A stretch of 41,310 nucleotides of DNA, taken from a bacterium. GTDB lineage: Bacteria; Bacillota_I; Bacilli_A; RF39; UBA660. Within the stretch, counting starts at the first letter, position 1. Each line of letters starts with the position of its first letter. The DNA lies in the NCBI GenBank assembly GCA_014846175.1, contig RKAV01000031.1, positions 1 through 41,310 on the forward strand, read 5' to 3'. The notes under the pieces are model-generated. The model had not been told where the DNA came from and made no database searches. It saw only the letters and a list, made by a program, of their open reading frames with translations. Made by a program: the position numbers and the translations under genes. Of the stretch, positions 1 to 7,742 are shown one piece after another.

Positions 1-1
1 T

Positions 2-343
2 AAAAAAGACGAATTATTTATTAAAAATGTTTTAGGTAATGTATTTATGTTTATTCCCTATGGTTTCTTTTGTAGTTATATATTAAAAGAAAATAAATAT
101 CAACCAATCTTAATTCTTACTTTAATAGCATCTATTTCTATTGAAACTACACAACTTATGATAGGAAGAGTATTTGATATAGATGATATTATGTTGAACA
201 CAGTAGGAGGTATGATAGGATATTATATTTATATATTATTTCTAAAAGTAAGAGATTTTTATAAACCACTATTATCTAAAGAGTGGGTATTAAATATAAT
301 AGCAATCCTATTACTTGCTGGTTTTATAAAGATATTACTTTAA
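2..343 (+). CDS. VanZ-like membrane protein, 5' end outside window
   Basis: The reading frame is open to the left edge of the window, so the gene starts upstream; the first ATG inside it (position 47) falls within a conserved VanZ segment and is not the start. The visible 113 residues contain the VanZ family signature NVLGNVFMFIPYGFF, then a membrane helix, then the second signature QLMIGRVFDIDDIMLNTVGG followed by two more hydrophobic helices. VanZ-family proteins are small polytopic membrane proteins. The founding member gives low-level teicoplanin resistance by an unknown mechanism, and most chromosomal relatives have no assigned role. The gene ends at an intrinsic terminator, so it is transcriptionally separate from ybeY. 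The family assignment is fairly sure; the function is not. Confidence 0.8.
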   Translation, partial: KKDELFIKNVLGNVFMFIPYGFFCSYILKENKYQPILILTLIASISIETTQLMIGRVFDIDDIMLNTVGGMIGYYIYILFLKVRDFYKPLLSKEWVLNIIAILLLAGFIKILL

Positions 344-370
344 CACATGGACAAAACTATGTGTTTTTTA
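342..370 (+). terminator. Intrinsic terminator after the VanZ-like gene
   Basis: A 9-bp stem, AACACATGG paired with CTATGTGTT (one G-T wobble), closes a 6-nt loop ACAAAA and is followed by TTTT. It begins at the stop codon of the upstream gene. Confidence 0.8.
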
Positions 371-377
371 GGTGAAA

Positions 378-406
378 TTATCTTCTTAGTAATGACAATT
401 TATAAT
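378..406 (+). promoter_or_regulatory. Possible sigma-A promoter for the ybeY-dgkA-era operon
   Basis: A perfect -10 box TATAAT lies at 401-406, just downstream of the terminator and 32 nt before the ybeY start. The hexamer 17 nt upstream (TTATCT at 378-383) matches the -35 consensus poorly, so the promoter is supported mainly by its -10 box and position. Confidence 0.45.
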
Positions 407-437
407 AAATTTGTTAAACTTAAAGAGGTGATGAACT

Positions 438-890
438 TTGAAAGAAATTGGAATATATAACGAAACAGAAAAAGATGTACCTTATCTTACAACCATTAAA
501 AAAGTAATAAAAAAAGCTATGGAAATAGAAAATATTGTTGCTGAGTTAAACATTATCATAGTAGATGATTCCTATATTTGGAAACTAAATAAAGATTATA
601 GACATATCGATAGACCAACCGATGTTATAACATTTGCTTTAGAAGATGATGATATTTGTAAATTACCAGAGGGTGAAAGAGTACTTGGAGATGTTTATAT
701 CAGTATTGATACGGCTGAAAGACAAGCAAAAACCTATGGGCATGGTCTAGAAAGAGAAATTTGTTTTTTAGCTGTACATGGTTTCTATCACTTATTAGGT
801 TATGACCATCAAACAGAAGCTGATGCTAAAATAATGTTTACTAAACAAGAGGAGGTTTTAGAAAAGTATGGAATTAAAAGAGAAAAATAA
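438..890 (+). CDS. ybeY: Endoribonuclease YbeY (rRNA maturation factor)
   Basis: This is a single-strand-specific metal-dependent endoribonuclease that takes part in 16S rRNA 3'-end maturation and ribosome quality control in the cytoplasm. The signature is the C-terminal zinc site HGFYHLLGYDH (three histidines in HxxxHxxxxxH spacing, around residues 114-124) within the expected context AVHG...HLLGYDH. The length of 150 residues is typical. The start is TTG at 438, with the ribosome-binding site AGAGGTG at 424-430. The ATG at 431 is in another frame and overlaps that site. The 3' end overlaps dgkA by 23 nt, and ybeY-dgkA-era is the usual Bacillota order (a cdd gene often sits before era but is missing here). 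Confidence 0.95.
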   Translation: MKEIGIYNETEKDVPYLTTIKKVIKKAMEIENIVAELNIIIVDDSYIWKLNKDYRHIDRPTDVITFALEDDDICKLPEGERVLGDVYISIDTAERQAKTYGHGLEREICFLAVHGFYHLLGYDHQTEADAKIMFTKQEEVLEKYGIKREK

Positions 891-1257
891 GAAATTTGGA
901 CCTAAGAGAATTATAAATGCTATAAAAAACTCTATATCAGGTTTAACTGCAGCTTATACTTCTGAACCAAGTTTAATGATACTTTGTCTATTATCTATTT
1001 GTCTTATTATTTTAGGAATAATATTTAAAATAACAGTTTTAGAATGGGTTGCAGTTATAATTTGTATAGCAACATGTTCAGCAACAGAACTTTTAAATAC
1101 AGCAATTGAAAAAGTAGTTGATCTTGTCACAAAGGAATTTCATCCTCTAGCAAAAAATGCCAAAGATATGGCCAGTGCAGCTGAATTCGTTTTTGTCATG
1201 ATGAGTGTTTGTATTTTAGCAATTATTTATATACCAAGAATAGTGGAGATGTTTTAA
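868..1257 (+). CDS. dgkA: DgkA-type undecaprenol/diacylglycerol kinase
   Basis: This is a small integral membrane lipid kinase of 129 residues. In Gram-positive bacteria this family phosphorylates undecaprenol with ATP, feeding the lipid carrier pool for cell-wall synthesis. Three hydrophobic helices are visible. The family signature runs ATELLNTAIEKVVDLV, then the NAKDMASAAEF motif, which contains the catalytic glutamates and ATP-contacting residues. The start ATG lies inside the end of ybeY and is preceded by GAGGAGG. Its stop TAA shares a base with the era start (TAATG), implying translational coupling. A second DgkA domain occurs 2.4 kb downstream, fused to a PAP2 phosphatase. Confidence 0.92.
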   Translation: MELKEKNKKFGPKRIINAIKNSISGLTAAYTSEPSLMILCLLSICLIILGIIFKITVLEWVAVIICIATCSATELLNTAIEKVVDLVTKEFHPLAKNAKDMASAAEFVFVMMSVCILAIIYIPRIVEMF

Positions 1258-2144
1258 TGAAAAAATGTGGATTTGTAACAATTATGGGAAGACCTAATGT
1301 TGGGAAAAGTACTTTACTAAATGGACTTTTAAATATTCATTTAGCTATCACAACCAATAAAGCAGGTACAACTAGAAATAGTATTGAGGGAATATATCAA
1401 GATGAAGAGTCACAAATAATATTTATTGATACACCAGGTATTCATAAACCAATGCAAAAACTAGGAAATGTCTTAAACAAGACAGCTTATCAAAATATGG
1501 ATAAAGCAGATATTATTTTATTTATGATAGATGCTAAAACGGGATTTGGTAAAGGTGATAAATTTATTCTTAATAAAATAAAAGAAATAGAAGATATACC
1601 TGTTTTCTTACTATTAAATAAAGTCGATACTATAAAGAAAGAAACACTCTTTAAAACAATAGATCAAGCAACTAAAGACTTTGCCTTTGCAGAAGTTATT
1701 CCTATATCTGCTATAAAAAAAGATGGATTAGATGATTTAGTTCTTACTTTAAAAAAATATTTACCACAATCTAACCCGATTTTTGAAGAAGATGCTTTAA
1801 CCAATGTTTCTACTAAATTTATCTTAGCAGAATTTGTAAGAGAAAAAGCGATGCAACTAACTAAGGAAGAAGTACCACATGCCATAACTTGTTATACTGA
1901 AAAATATGAAGAAGATGATGACTTAATCAAAATTCAAGTTTTAATAGTAGTAGATAGGTTGTCACTTAAGAAAATAATTATTGGTAAAAACGGTAGCATG
2001 CTTAAAGAAATAGGAACAAGAGCAAGATATGAAATGGAAAAATTTATGAATAAAAAAGTTTATTTACAAACTTATGTAAAAGTAATAGAAAACTGGAAAG
2101 AAGAAGAAAAATATTTAAAAGAATTTGGTTTTGAAAATGAATAA
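1257..2144 (+). CDS. era: GTPase Era
   Basis: Era is an essential GTPase that binds the 3' end of 16S rRNA and acts in 30S assembly. The GTPase domain shows G1 GRPNVGKST, G3 DTPG and G4 NKVD. The C-terminal KH domain is visible as IIIGKNGSMLKEIGTRAR. I chose ATG at 1257, which gives MKKCGFVTIMGRPNVGKST and 295 residues, close to the usual 300. An in-frame ATG at 1209 would add 16 residues encoded inside dgkA with no family match. The gene sits between dgkA and yqzL/recO as in Bacilli, so it is coupled to lipid-carrier and RNA-processing genes in one operon. Confidence 0.96.
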   Translation: MKKCGFVTIMGRPNVGKSTLLNGLLNIHLAITTNKAGTTRNSIEGIYQDEESQIIFIDTPGIHKPMQKLGNVLNKTAYQNMDKADIILFMIDAKTGFGKGDKFILNKIKEIEDIPVFLLLNKVDTIKKETLFKTIDQATKDFAFAEVIPISAIKKDGLDDLVLTLKKYLPQSNPIFEEDALTNVSTKFILAEFVREKAMQLTKEEVPHAITCYTEKYEEDDDLIKIQVLIVVDRLSLKKIIIGKNGSMLKEIGTRARYEMEKFMNKKVYLQTYVKVIENWKEEEKYLKEFGFENE

Positions 2145-2183
2145 AAAAAGTTTCTAACCATCATATTAATAATAGGTGATATA

Positions 2184-2309
2184 ATGGAAAAAATAGTATG
2201 GAAGTTATTTAAAGAAACAGGAGATATTAGATATTTTCTTCTTAACAAAAAGATAAGAGAAAGTGATAAAGATGAAAATAGTAGATGTAAAAGGAGTAGT
2301 TCTAAATGA
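2184..2309 (+). CDS. yqzL: YqzL-like small protein
   Basis: A 41-codon gene sits between era and recO, exactly where Bacillus yqzL is found. Its product begins MEKIVWKLFKETGDIRYFLL, matching the YqzL pattern of W-x-x-F-x-x-T-G-x-I-x-x-Y-L-L. The C-terminal half (KKIRESDKDE onward) is charged and less conserved. It has its own ribosome-binding site, AGGTGAT at 2174-2180, four bases before the ATG. It overlaps the start of recO by 38 nt in another frame, and its TGA stop is one of only two TGA stops in the window. The function of the YqzL family is unknown. Conserved position and motif make it a real gene rather than a chance frame. Confidence 0.8.
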   Translation: MEKIVWKLFKETGDIRYFLLNKKIRESDKDENSRCKRSSSK

Positions 2310-3015
2310 AGTAAACTATAGCGATTCTAGTAAGATACTTCAAGTTTTAACTGAAGAATATGGTCTAATTAGTATCTTATCTAAAGGATGTCGTAGTTTA
2401 AAAAGTAAATTAAGAGGAACAAGTAGAAAACTAATTTATGGGACTTTTCACTTTTACTACCGAGAAAACGGTATTTCTACTATATCTAGTATTGATGTAA
2501 TTAATGCTTATCCTAAAATTATGAGCGATTTAGCAAGCCTTTGCTATGCAACATTTATTTTAGATTTGACTTATCAAGTAGTAAAACAAAGTGATAATAG
2601 AGAAATTATATTTCTATTAATTAACGCTCTTGATAAGATAGAACAAGGACTTGATAAAGAAACAATAACTAACATTATACAATTAAAATATTTAATATAT
2701 TTAGGAGTTCAGCCAATTTTAGATAGTTGTGCTTCCTGCGGTAATAAAACAAACATTGTAGGATTAGATGCCACTTTAGGAGGATTTGTTTGTACTAATT
2801 GTTATCAAAATAGAGGCTATAATAGTCCTAAAACAATAAAATTAATAAGAATGTATTCATTGCTAGACATAAGTAAAATAACAAAAATAAAAGTAGCAGA
2901 AGAAACCAACCTAGAAATATATAATTTTCTAGAAGAATATTATGATAGATATACTGGTATATATCTAAAAAGTAGAAAAATGCTAAATAAAACATTAAAT
3001 CTATTGAAGGAGTAA
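2272..3015 (+). CDS. recO: DNA repair protein RecO
   Basis: RecO acts in the RecFOR pathway, loading RecA onto SSB-coated single-stranded DNA. The N-terminal OB-fold region is visible (VKGVVLNEVNYSDSSKIL and LSKGCRSLKSKLRG). The C-terminal half has the zinc-binding pattern CASCG...CTNCYQ, typical of Gram-positive RecO. The start at ATG 2272 gives MKIVDVKGVVL, which fits the family N-terminus; a GTG nine bases upstream is in frame but adds only three residues. At 247 residues the length is normal. It overlaps the yqzL-like gene and is 3 nt from the next gene, so it lies within the operon. Confidence 0.93.
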   Translation: MKIVDVKGVVLNEVNYSDSSKILQVLTEEYGLISILSKGCRSLKSKLRGTSRKLIYGTFHFYYRENGISTISSIDVINAYPKIMSDLASLCYATFILDLTYQVVKQSDNREIIFLLINALDKIEQGLDKETITNIIQLKYLIYLGVQPILDSCASCGNKTNIVGLDATLGGFVCTNCYQNRGYNSPKTIKLIRMYSLLDISKITKIKVAEETNLEIYNFLEEYYDRYTGIYLKSRKMLNKTLNLLKE

Positions 3016-3018
3016 CTT

Positions 3019-3975
3019 ATGAAGAACCATTTAAAAAACTATATAATTATTTCTCTTTTAGCTTTTATTCTAATAGCTACAGCAGTCTTATTACAAGCAA
3101 CAATTAAAGAAGATTTGTTATTATACTACTTACTAATATCAATTAAAAATAATATTTTGTTATCAATTGCTACCTTATTATCCTTCCTTGGAAGTGTTAA
3201 AGGATTAGTAGTAGTAGCTTTCTTTCTAGTTTTTCTTTTGAAATCAAACAAAAAGAGAATTTTTCTTTTCTTAAATTTAATTAATAGTGGACTAATTATT
3301 AATATTACTAAAAATATATTTTTAAGAGAAAGACCAATCATTGGACAAAATCTCTTAAGCGATTATAGTTTTCCATCAGGTCATTCATTTATAGCAGTAT
3401 CATTCTATGGATTTTTATTATATTTAGTAATGCAAGATAAAAATACTAGTCATAAAAAACTAAAAGAAAGTATACTCTTATCCTTAATAATAACCATTCC
3501 ATTAAGTAGACTAATATTAGGAGTTCACTATCTCACTGATATATTAGGAGGTATAACTTTAGGATTAGCTCACTTATTCTTTATCATTATGTTATATGAA
3601 AGTAACTTTATAAAAGATAAAGAGGATGAAACAAAACTTATTTTTTCATTTAAATATGCTATTGAAGGAATTATTTCAACTATTAAAGAAGAACGTAATA
3701 TGTTAATACATTTTCTTATAGCAATTATAGTAGTAATAACTGGTATTTATGTAAAACTATCCTTAAATGAATGGTTAATTTGTCTACTATTATTTGCCTT
3801 AGTCTTTAGTTTGGAACTTATTAATACAGCTATTGAGAATACCGTTGATTTAGTAACAACTAAGAAAAATAAAAAAGCAAAAATAGCAAAAGATGCTGCG
3901 GCAGGAGCAGTTTTAATAGCAAGTATTTTTGCAAGTATTATTGGTATAATTATTTTTTTACCAAAACTTATTTAG
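3019..3975 (+). CDS. PAP2 phosphatase fused to a DgkA-type lipid kinase
   Basis: This 318-residue membrane protein has two catalytic domains of opposite activity. The N-terminal part (about residues 1-200) is a PAP2 acid phosphatase with all three motifs: KNIFLRERP (about 98), PSGH (about 118) and SRLILGVHYLTD (about 161). The family removes phosphate from lipid phosphates such as undecaprenyl pyrophosphate. The C-terminal part (about 208-318) is a complete DgkA domain with ELINTAIENTVDLVT and KIAKDAAAGAV. Both parts are integral to the membrane. The frame is continuous, with no sign of a recent joining error. It follows recO by 3 nt and shares the operon with the stand-alone dgkA. A role in undecaprenyl-phosphate homeostasis is inferred; diacylglycerol metabolism is the alternative. 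Confidence 0.88.
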   Translation: MKNHLKNYIIISLLAFILIATAVLLQATIKEDLLLYYLLISIKNNILLSIATLLSFLGSVKGLVVVAFFLVFLLKSNKKRIFLFLNLINSGLIINITKNIFLRERPIIGQNLLSDYSFPSGHSFIAVSFYGFLLYLVMQDKNTSHKKLKESILLSLIITIPLSRLILGVHYLTDILGGITLGLAHLFFIIMLYESNFIKDKEDETKLIFSFKYAIEGIISTIKEERNMLIHFLIAIIVVITGIYVKLSLNEWLICLLLFALVFSLELINTAIENTVDLVTTKKNKKAKIAKDAAAGAVLIASIFASIIGIIIFLPKLI

Positions 3976-3984
3976 GAGGTAGCA

Positions 3985-4503
3985 ATGAAAATTGGGATAA
4001 TGGGAGGCAGTTATAACGGAACTGGAGAAATAACTACTAAAGTCTATGAAATAGCAAAGACTTTTTCTAAGTATGATAACTTTATAATGGGACCCAATGA
4101 GACTGGTCTATTAAAAAAAGTAAAAGATGTTTTATTTGAATATAATAAAAATATTACTATTTATGGGCTTGATACTAATGAATTTAAAGAAGTAAGAGGT
4201 ACCACTAAATATAAAGTTAAAACAGTAACTGATAGAATTGCTAATTTATATAACGAAAGTGATATCATCATTTTTTTACCAGGTGGCATTGGAACAAGAG
4301 CAGAATTTTATACCATGTTAGATAGTAAAATGGAACTAAAATGTGACAAAAAAATATATCTATATAATGAGTTTGGTGACTTTGACTTACTACTTCAAGA
4401 ACTTAAAAATCTAAAAAAAAATAATTATATAAGTAAAGAGGAAGACTTATCTTGTTACTTTAAGATAATTTCATCTTGTGAAGAAATAAAAAAACTACTA
4501 TAA
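3985..4503 (+). CDS. LOG-family (Rossmann-fold nucleotide-binding) protein
   Basis: A 172-residue protein of the LOG/lysine-decarboxylase-like superfamily. It opens with MKIGIMGGSYNG, corresponding to the first Rossmann loop. Around residues 99-107 it has the family signature PGGIGTRAE, in which the arginine and glutamate form the nucleotide monophosphate hydrolase site of characterised LOG enzymes. The region FLPGGIGTRAEFYTMLD therefore argues for an active phosphoribohydrolase. The physiological substrate is uncertain, because most bacterial LOG proteins outside plant-associated species are uncharacterised. It is shorter than typical LOG proteins (about 190). It has a strong AGGAGGT site and lies 9 nt after the PAP2-kinase gene in the same operon. 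Confidence 0.82.
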   Translation: MKIGIMGGSYNGTGEITTKVYEIAKTFSKYDNFIMGPNETGLLKKVKDVLFEYNKNITIYGLDTNEFKEVRGTTKYKVKTVTDRIANLYNESDIIIFLPGGIGTRAEFYTMLDSKMELKCDKKIYLYNEFGDFDLLLQELKNLKKNNYISKEEDLSCYFKIISSCEEIKKLL

Positions 4504-4529
4504 TATATAAGAAAGAAAAGAGGAAGTTT

Positions 4530-5903
4530 ATGGAAAAATTAACTATGGAAAAGCTAGTAGCTTTTTGTAAACAATATGGATATGTATTTCAAGGAAGTGA
4601 AATTTATGGAGGACTTGCTAATACTTGGGATTATGGTTCTTTAGGAGTTTTACTTAAAAATAATATTAAGAATGCTTGGATGAAAAAATTTATTCAAGAA
4701 GATATAAATTGTGTAGGATTAGATAGTGCAATACTAATGAATCCTAAAACTTGGGAAGCATCTGGTCATATTGCTACATTCTCAGATCCATTAATTGATT
4801 GTAAGAAATGTAAGACTAGACATCGTGCAGATAAACTAGTAGAAGCAGATGGAATAGAAGATGCAGGTGGAATGAATCATGAAGAGTTAATGAACTATAT
4901 CAAAGAGCATAATATAACTTGTCCTAACTGTGGAGCTTTAGATTATACTGATATAAGAGAATTTAACTTAATGTTTAAAACATTCCAAGGAGTAACAGAA
5001 GATGCTAAAAATACTGTCTACTTAAGACCAGAAACTGCCCAAGGAATCTTTGTTGATTTTCTAAACGTTCAAAGAAGTATGCGACTTAAAGTACCATTTG
5101 GTATTGGTCAGGTAGGTAAAAGTTTTAGAAATGAAATAACACCAGGTAACTTTATTTTCCGTGTTAGAGAATTTGAACAAATGGAAATGGAATTTTTCTG
5201 TAAGCCAGGAGAAGAGTTAAAATGGCATCAATATTATAAAGATTACTGTTATAACTTCCTATTATCATTAGGAATTAAAAAGGAAAACTTAAGATTAAGA
5301 GACCATTCAAAAGAAGAATTATCTTTCTATAGTAATGCTACAACTGATATTGAATATAAATTTCCATTTGGTTTTGGTGAGTTATGGGGAATAGCATCAC
5401 GTACCGATTATGATTTAAAAAGACATCAAGAAGTATCAGGAGTAAGTCAAACATATTTAGACCCAGAAACTAATGAAAAATATATTCCTTATGTAATTGA
5501 ACCAAGTGTTGGCGTTGATAGAATGTTCTTAACAATATTATGTGATGCTTATGAAGAAGAAATGCTTGATAACAATGAAACAAGAGAAGTATTACATCTT
5601 CATCCTTATTTAGCACCATACAAAGTAGCAGTATTACCACTTGCTAAAAAGTATCATAGTGAAAAAGCTCATGAAGTATGGAAAAGTCTTGCTAGTAAAT
5701 TCTCTTGTAGTTATGATGAAGCAGGAAGTATTGGAAAAAGATATAGAAGATGTGATGCTATTGGTACACCATTTGCTATTACAATTGATGATGAAACTAT
5801 TAATAATAATACCGTAACAGTAAGAGATAGAGATACAATGGAACAAGTAGTGGTAAAACTAGATGAGTTAGAAAACTATATTAAAGAAAGAATAGAATTT
5901 TAA
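4530..5903 (+). CDS. glyQS: Glycyl-tRNA synthetase, homodimeric type
   Basis: A class II aminoacyl-tRNA synthetase that charges tRNA-Gly. The single-chain alpha2 type is identified by the N-terminal block FCKQYGYVFQGSEIYGG with NTWDYGSLG, a zinc-ribbon-like insertion (CKKCKTRHRADK and CPNCGALDY), motif 2 around FRNEITPGNF with FRVREFEQMEMEFF, and motif 3 in EPSVGVDRMFL. A C-terminal anticodon-binding domain starts at PYKVAVLPL. The 457 residues match the family length. The ATG at 4530 follows GAGGAAG; an alternative ATG five codons in is less well placed. No T-box leader fits in the 26-nt gap upstream, so it is expressed from the operon. Confidence 0.96.
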   Translation: MEKLTMEKLVAFCKQYGYVFQGSEIYGGLANTWDYGSLGVLLKNNIKNAWMKKFIQEDINCVGLDSAILMNPKTWEASGHIATFSDPLIDCKKCKTRHRADKLVEADGIEDAGGMNHEELMNYIKEHNITCPNCGALDYTDIREFNLMFKTFQGVTEDAKNTVYLRPETAQGIFVDFLNVQRSMRLKVPFGIGQVGKSFRNEITPGNFIFRVREFEQMEMEFFCKPGEELKWHQYYKDYCYNFLLSLGIKKENLRLRDHSKEELSFYSNATTDIEYKFPFGFGELWGIASRTDYDLKRHQEVSGVSQTYLDPETNEKYIPYVIEPSVGVDRMFLTILCDAYEEEMLDNNETREVLHLHPYLAPYKVAVLPLAKKYHSEKAHEVWKSLASKFSCSYDEAGSIGKRYRRCDAIGTPFAITIDDETINNNTVTVRDRDTMEQVVVKLDELENYIKERIEF

Positions 5904-6640
5904 TGAAACCAATAATAGGTATACTTACAAGATATGATGTAAATCAAAAAGGTAGATGCTTAAACTATGTTTTTGATAGTACAAGAACAGCAATTCTAAA
6001 GATGGGAGGTAATCCTCTTCTTTTATGCCCAATGCAAAATATCGAATATTATGATACTAAATATAAAAACTATATTCCACCAACAGCTTTAGAAAAACAG
6101 CTTGCTTTATACTGGTTAGATATGTGTGATGGCTTATTTATTCCTGGAGGAAGTAAAATAAGTCCCTATGACTTCTTTATCTTAGAAGAAGCACTTAAAA
6201 GAAAAATACCAGTATTAGGAGTATGTCTTGGGATGCAACTTTTAAGTAATTATCAAAAGGAAGAATTTATCTTAAAAGAAGTAGAAAATAAACAACTTCA
6301 TAATACTATCTGGGTAAGAGAAGAAGAAGATAAACCAGTTCATAAAGTTTTAATTAATAAAAATAGTAAACTATATGAAATTATTGGGAAAGAAAAGATA
6401 GGTGTTAATAGTTTTCACTCTAAAGAAGCTTTAAAAAATGAACATTTTAATACCGTAGCTATCTCAGAAGATGGAGTAATTGAAGGAATAGAACTAAAAA
6501 ATTATCCATTTTGTATCGGAGTACAATGGCATCCAGAACTGATGCTAGATACTGATATAAATTCCGTAAAGATATTTAGAGAATTTATAAAAGAAGCTTT
6601 GAAACATAGAAATAAAGAGGTGATTAGTTATGATAGATAA
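5903..6640 (+). CDS. Class I glutamine amidotransferase-like hydrolase (peptidase C26)
   Basis: This protein belongs to the gamma-glutamyl-gamma-aminobutyrate hydrolase/PuuD-like C26 family. The nucleophile elbow GVCLGMQLL places the catalytic cysteine near residue 107, and GVQWHPE near 205 supplies the histidine and glutamate of the triad. The N-terminus (KPIIGILTRYDVNQKG) and the loop FIPGGSKISPYDFF match the family. Relatives cleave gamma-glutamyl amide bonds in polyamine catabolism, folate polyglutamate turnover or peptidoglycan-linked reactions, and the substrate cannot be read from sequence. Its ATG shares the last base of the glyQS stop (TAATG), so translation is coupled. The 245 residues are normal for the family. 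Confidence 0.85.
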   Translation: MKPIIGILTRYDVNQKGRCLNYVFDSTRTAILKMGGNPLLLCPMQNIEYYDTKYKNYIPPTALEKQLALYWLDMCDGLFIPGGSKISPYDFFILEEALKRKIPVLGVCLGMQLLSNYQKEEFILKEVENKQLHNTIWVREEEDKPVHKVLINKNSKLYEIIGKEKIGVNSFHSKEALKNEHFNTVAISEDGVIEGIELKNYPFCIGVQWHPELMLDTDINSVKIFREFIKEALKHRNKEVISYDR

Positions 6641-7127
6641 AGTAAAAGGAGTAGTAATAGAACCTAATGGAATAGCACATTCCTTTGGAAAGTGTCGGAT
6701 GACTTTAGACATTACAGACGATGAAACACATGATCCTAGTTTTAAAAGAGAAATATTATCAAAAGACTGGTTTAAAAAATATAATTATAATTATAACGAA
6801 CAGGAAACATTATTTAGTCAAATACCGGATATGACTAAATATGGCTTTTCCTTTATAATAAATCACAGTATGGTTAATCCTAGTGGAAGTAACTATTACT
6901 GTTACAGTATGCAAGTAGCAAAAGATTCAATACCTAATGTTACAACTTACTTTAAAAATATTTATCCCATTATAAAAGAGGTACAAGATGTTCCTGAACC
7001 ATGTTATGTAGAAGGGATGATTTATGATAATGGAGAAGAAGCACTAGATGATGTTATATATGATATAGATGAATTTTATAATGAACTTGGTATTTCCTTT
7101 GAAACTACAAAAGGAAGAAAAAGATAG
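6630..7127 (+). CDS. Unknown protein, first of a tandem paralog pair
   Basis: I do not recognise this 165-residue family. The N-terminus DKVKGVVIEPNGIAHSFGKC is closely echoed in the next gene, and further shared blocks are SQIPDMTKYGFSFI and the C-terminal YDIDEFYNELGI. There is no signal peptide or membrane helix, so it is predicted cytoplasmic and soluble. It overlaps the end of the C26 hydrolase gene by 11 nt in another frame. A good ribosome-binding site, AAAGAGGTGAT, lies upstream of the ATG, which supports translational coupling. Codon usage is like its neighbours, so there is no sign of recent transfer. Function is unknown. Confidence 0.75.
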   Translation: MIDKVKGVVIEPNGIAHSFGKCRMTLDITDDETHDPSFKREILSKDWFKKYNYNYNEQETLFSQIPDMTKYGFSFIINHSMVNPSGSNYYCYSMQVAKDSIPNVTTYFKNIYPIIKEVQDVPEPCYVEGMIYDNGEEALDDVIYDIDEFYNELGISFETTKGRKR

Positions 7128-7141
7128 AATGGTGAAAATAA

Positions 7142-7666
7142 TTGATAGATATAGATAAAGTAAAAGGTGTTATTATAGAACCTAATGGAACAAGTCATTC
7201 TTTTGGACATTGTTTGATGATACCAAAAGAGATAGAAATTACTCATGAAGAACATGAAAAATGTTTTGAAACGGAAATAATTGCTAGTGATTGGTGGAAA
7301 AATAGTAATGTTAATTATGACTACAACCATTATTACTATTCACAAATAAATAATTTAACTAAACAAGGTTTTTCTCTTATCCAAAATAGTAGTTGTGTAA
7401 CTAATAGAGGTAATCGTTCTATTTCCTACATAGTAGCACTTAGTGGAGAATCGCTTTCTATGCAAGAAGAATATGTAAAAAGTGTTTATCCAAAGATTAA
7501 TGAAATAATTACAAAAGAAGAAAGTGCATATTTTGAATTATCATTATTTAATAATGGAATACCAATAATTGATATGTTAGCAGATTCTATAGAAAAACTT
7601 GATGAATTTTACGATAAAATAGGAATAAAACCAGAAAAAATAGAAGAAAATGCAAAAAAAATCTAA
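7142..7666 (+). CDS. Unknown protein, second of a tandem paralog pair
   Basis: This 174-residue paralog of the preceding gene shares DKVKGVIIEPNGTSHSFGHC at the N-terminus, the block SQINNLTKQGFSLI in the middle and KLDEFYDKIGIKPE near the end. It is predicted cytoplasmic, with no transmembrane segment. The start is TTG at 7142, preceded by GGTGA; a TTG start fits the alignment with its paralog better than any internal ATG. The 14-nt gap and the shared organisation indicate a tandem duplication followed by divergence at the protein level. It is the last gene of the operon; a promoter for infC begins 18 nt downstream. Function is unknown. Confidence 0.75.
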   Translation: MIDIDKVKGVIIEPNGTSHSFGHCLMIPKEIEITHEEHEKCFETEIIASDWWKNSNVNYDYNHYYYSQINNLTKQGFSLIQNSSCVTNRGNRSISYIVALSGESLSMQEEYVKSVYPKINEIITKEESAYFELSLFNNGIPIIDMLADSIEKLDEFYDKIGIKPEKIEENAKKI

Positions 7667-7683
7667 TTTTAAGGTGAAAAAGT

Positions 7684-7712
7684 TTGACTTTTATAATTTT
7701 TTTGCATATAAT
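7684..7712 (+). promoter_or_regulatory. Consensus sigma-A promoter for infC-rpmI-rplT
   Basis: TTGACT at 7684-7689 and TATAAT at 7707-7712 are separated by 17 nt, close to the ideal vegetative promoter. It lies about 140 nt before infC and would drive a long leader transcript. Confidence 0.88.
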
Positions 7713-7742
7713 ATTAGCAGTTAAAGAAAAGGAAAGAGATGT

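Noticed and set aside
431..433. ATG as the ybeY start
   Set aside because: It is in a different frame from the YbeY protein and runs into a stop quickly; TTG at 438 fits frame and spacing.
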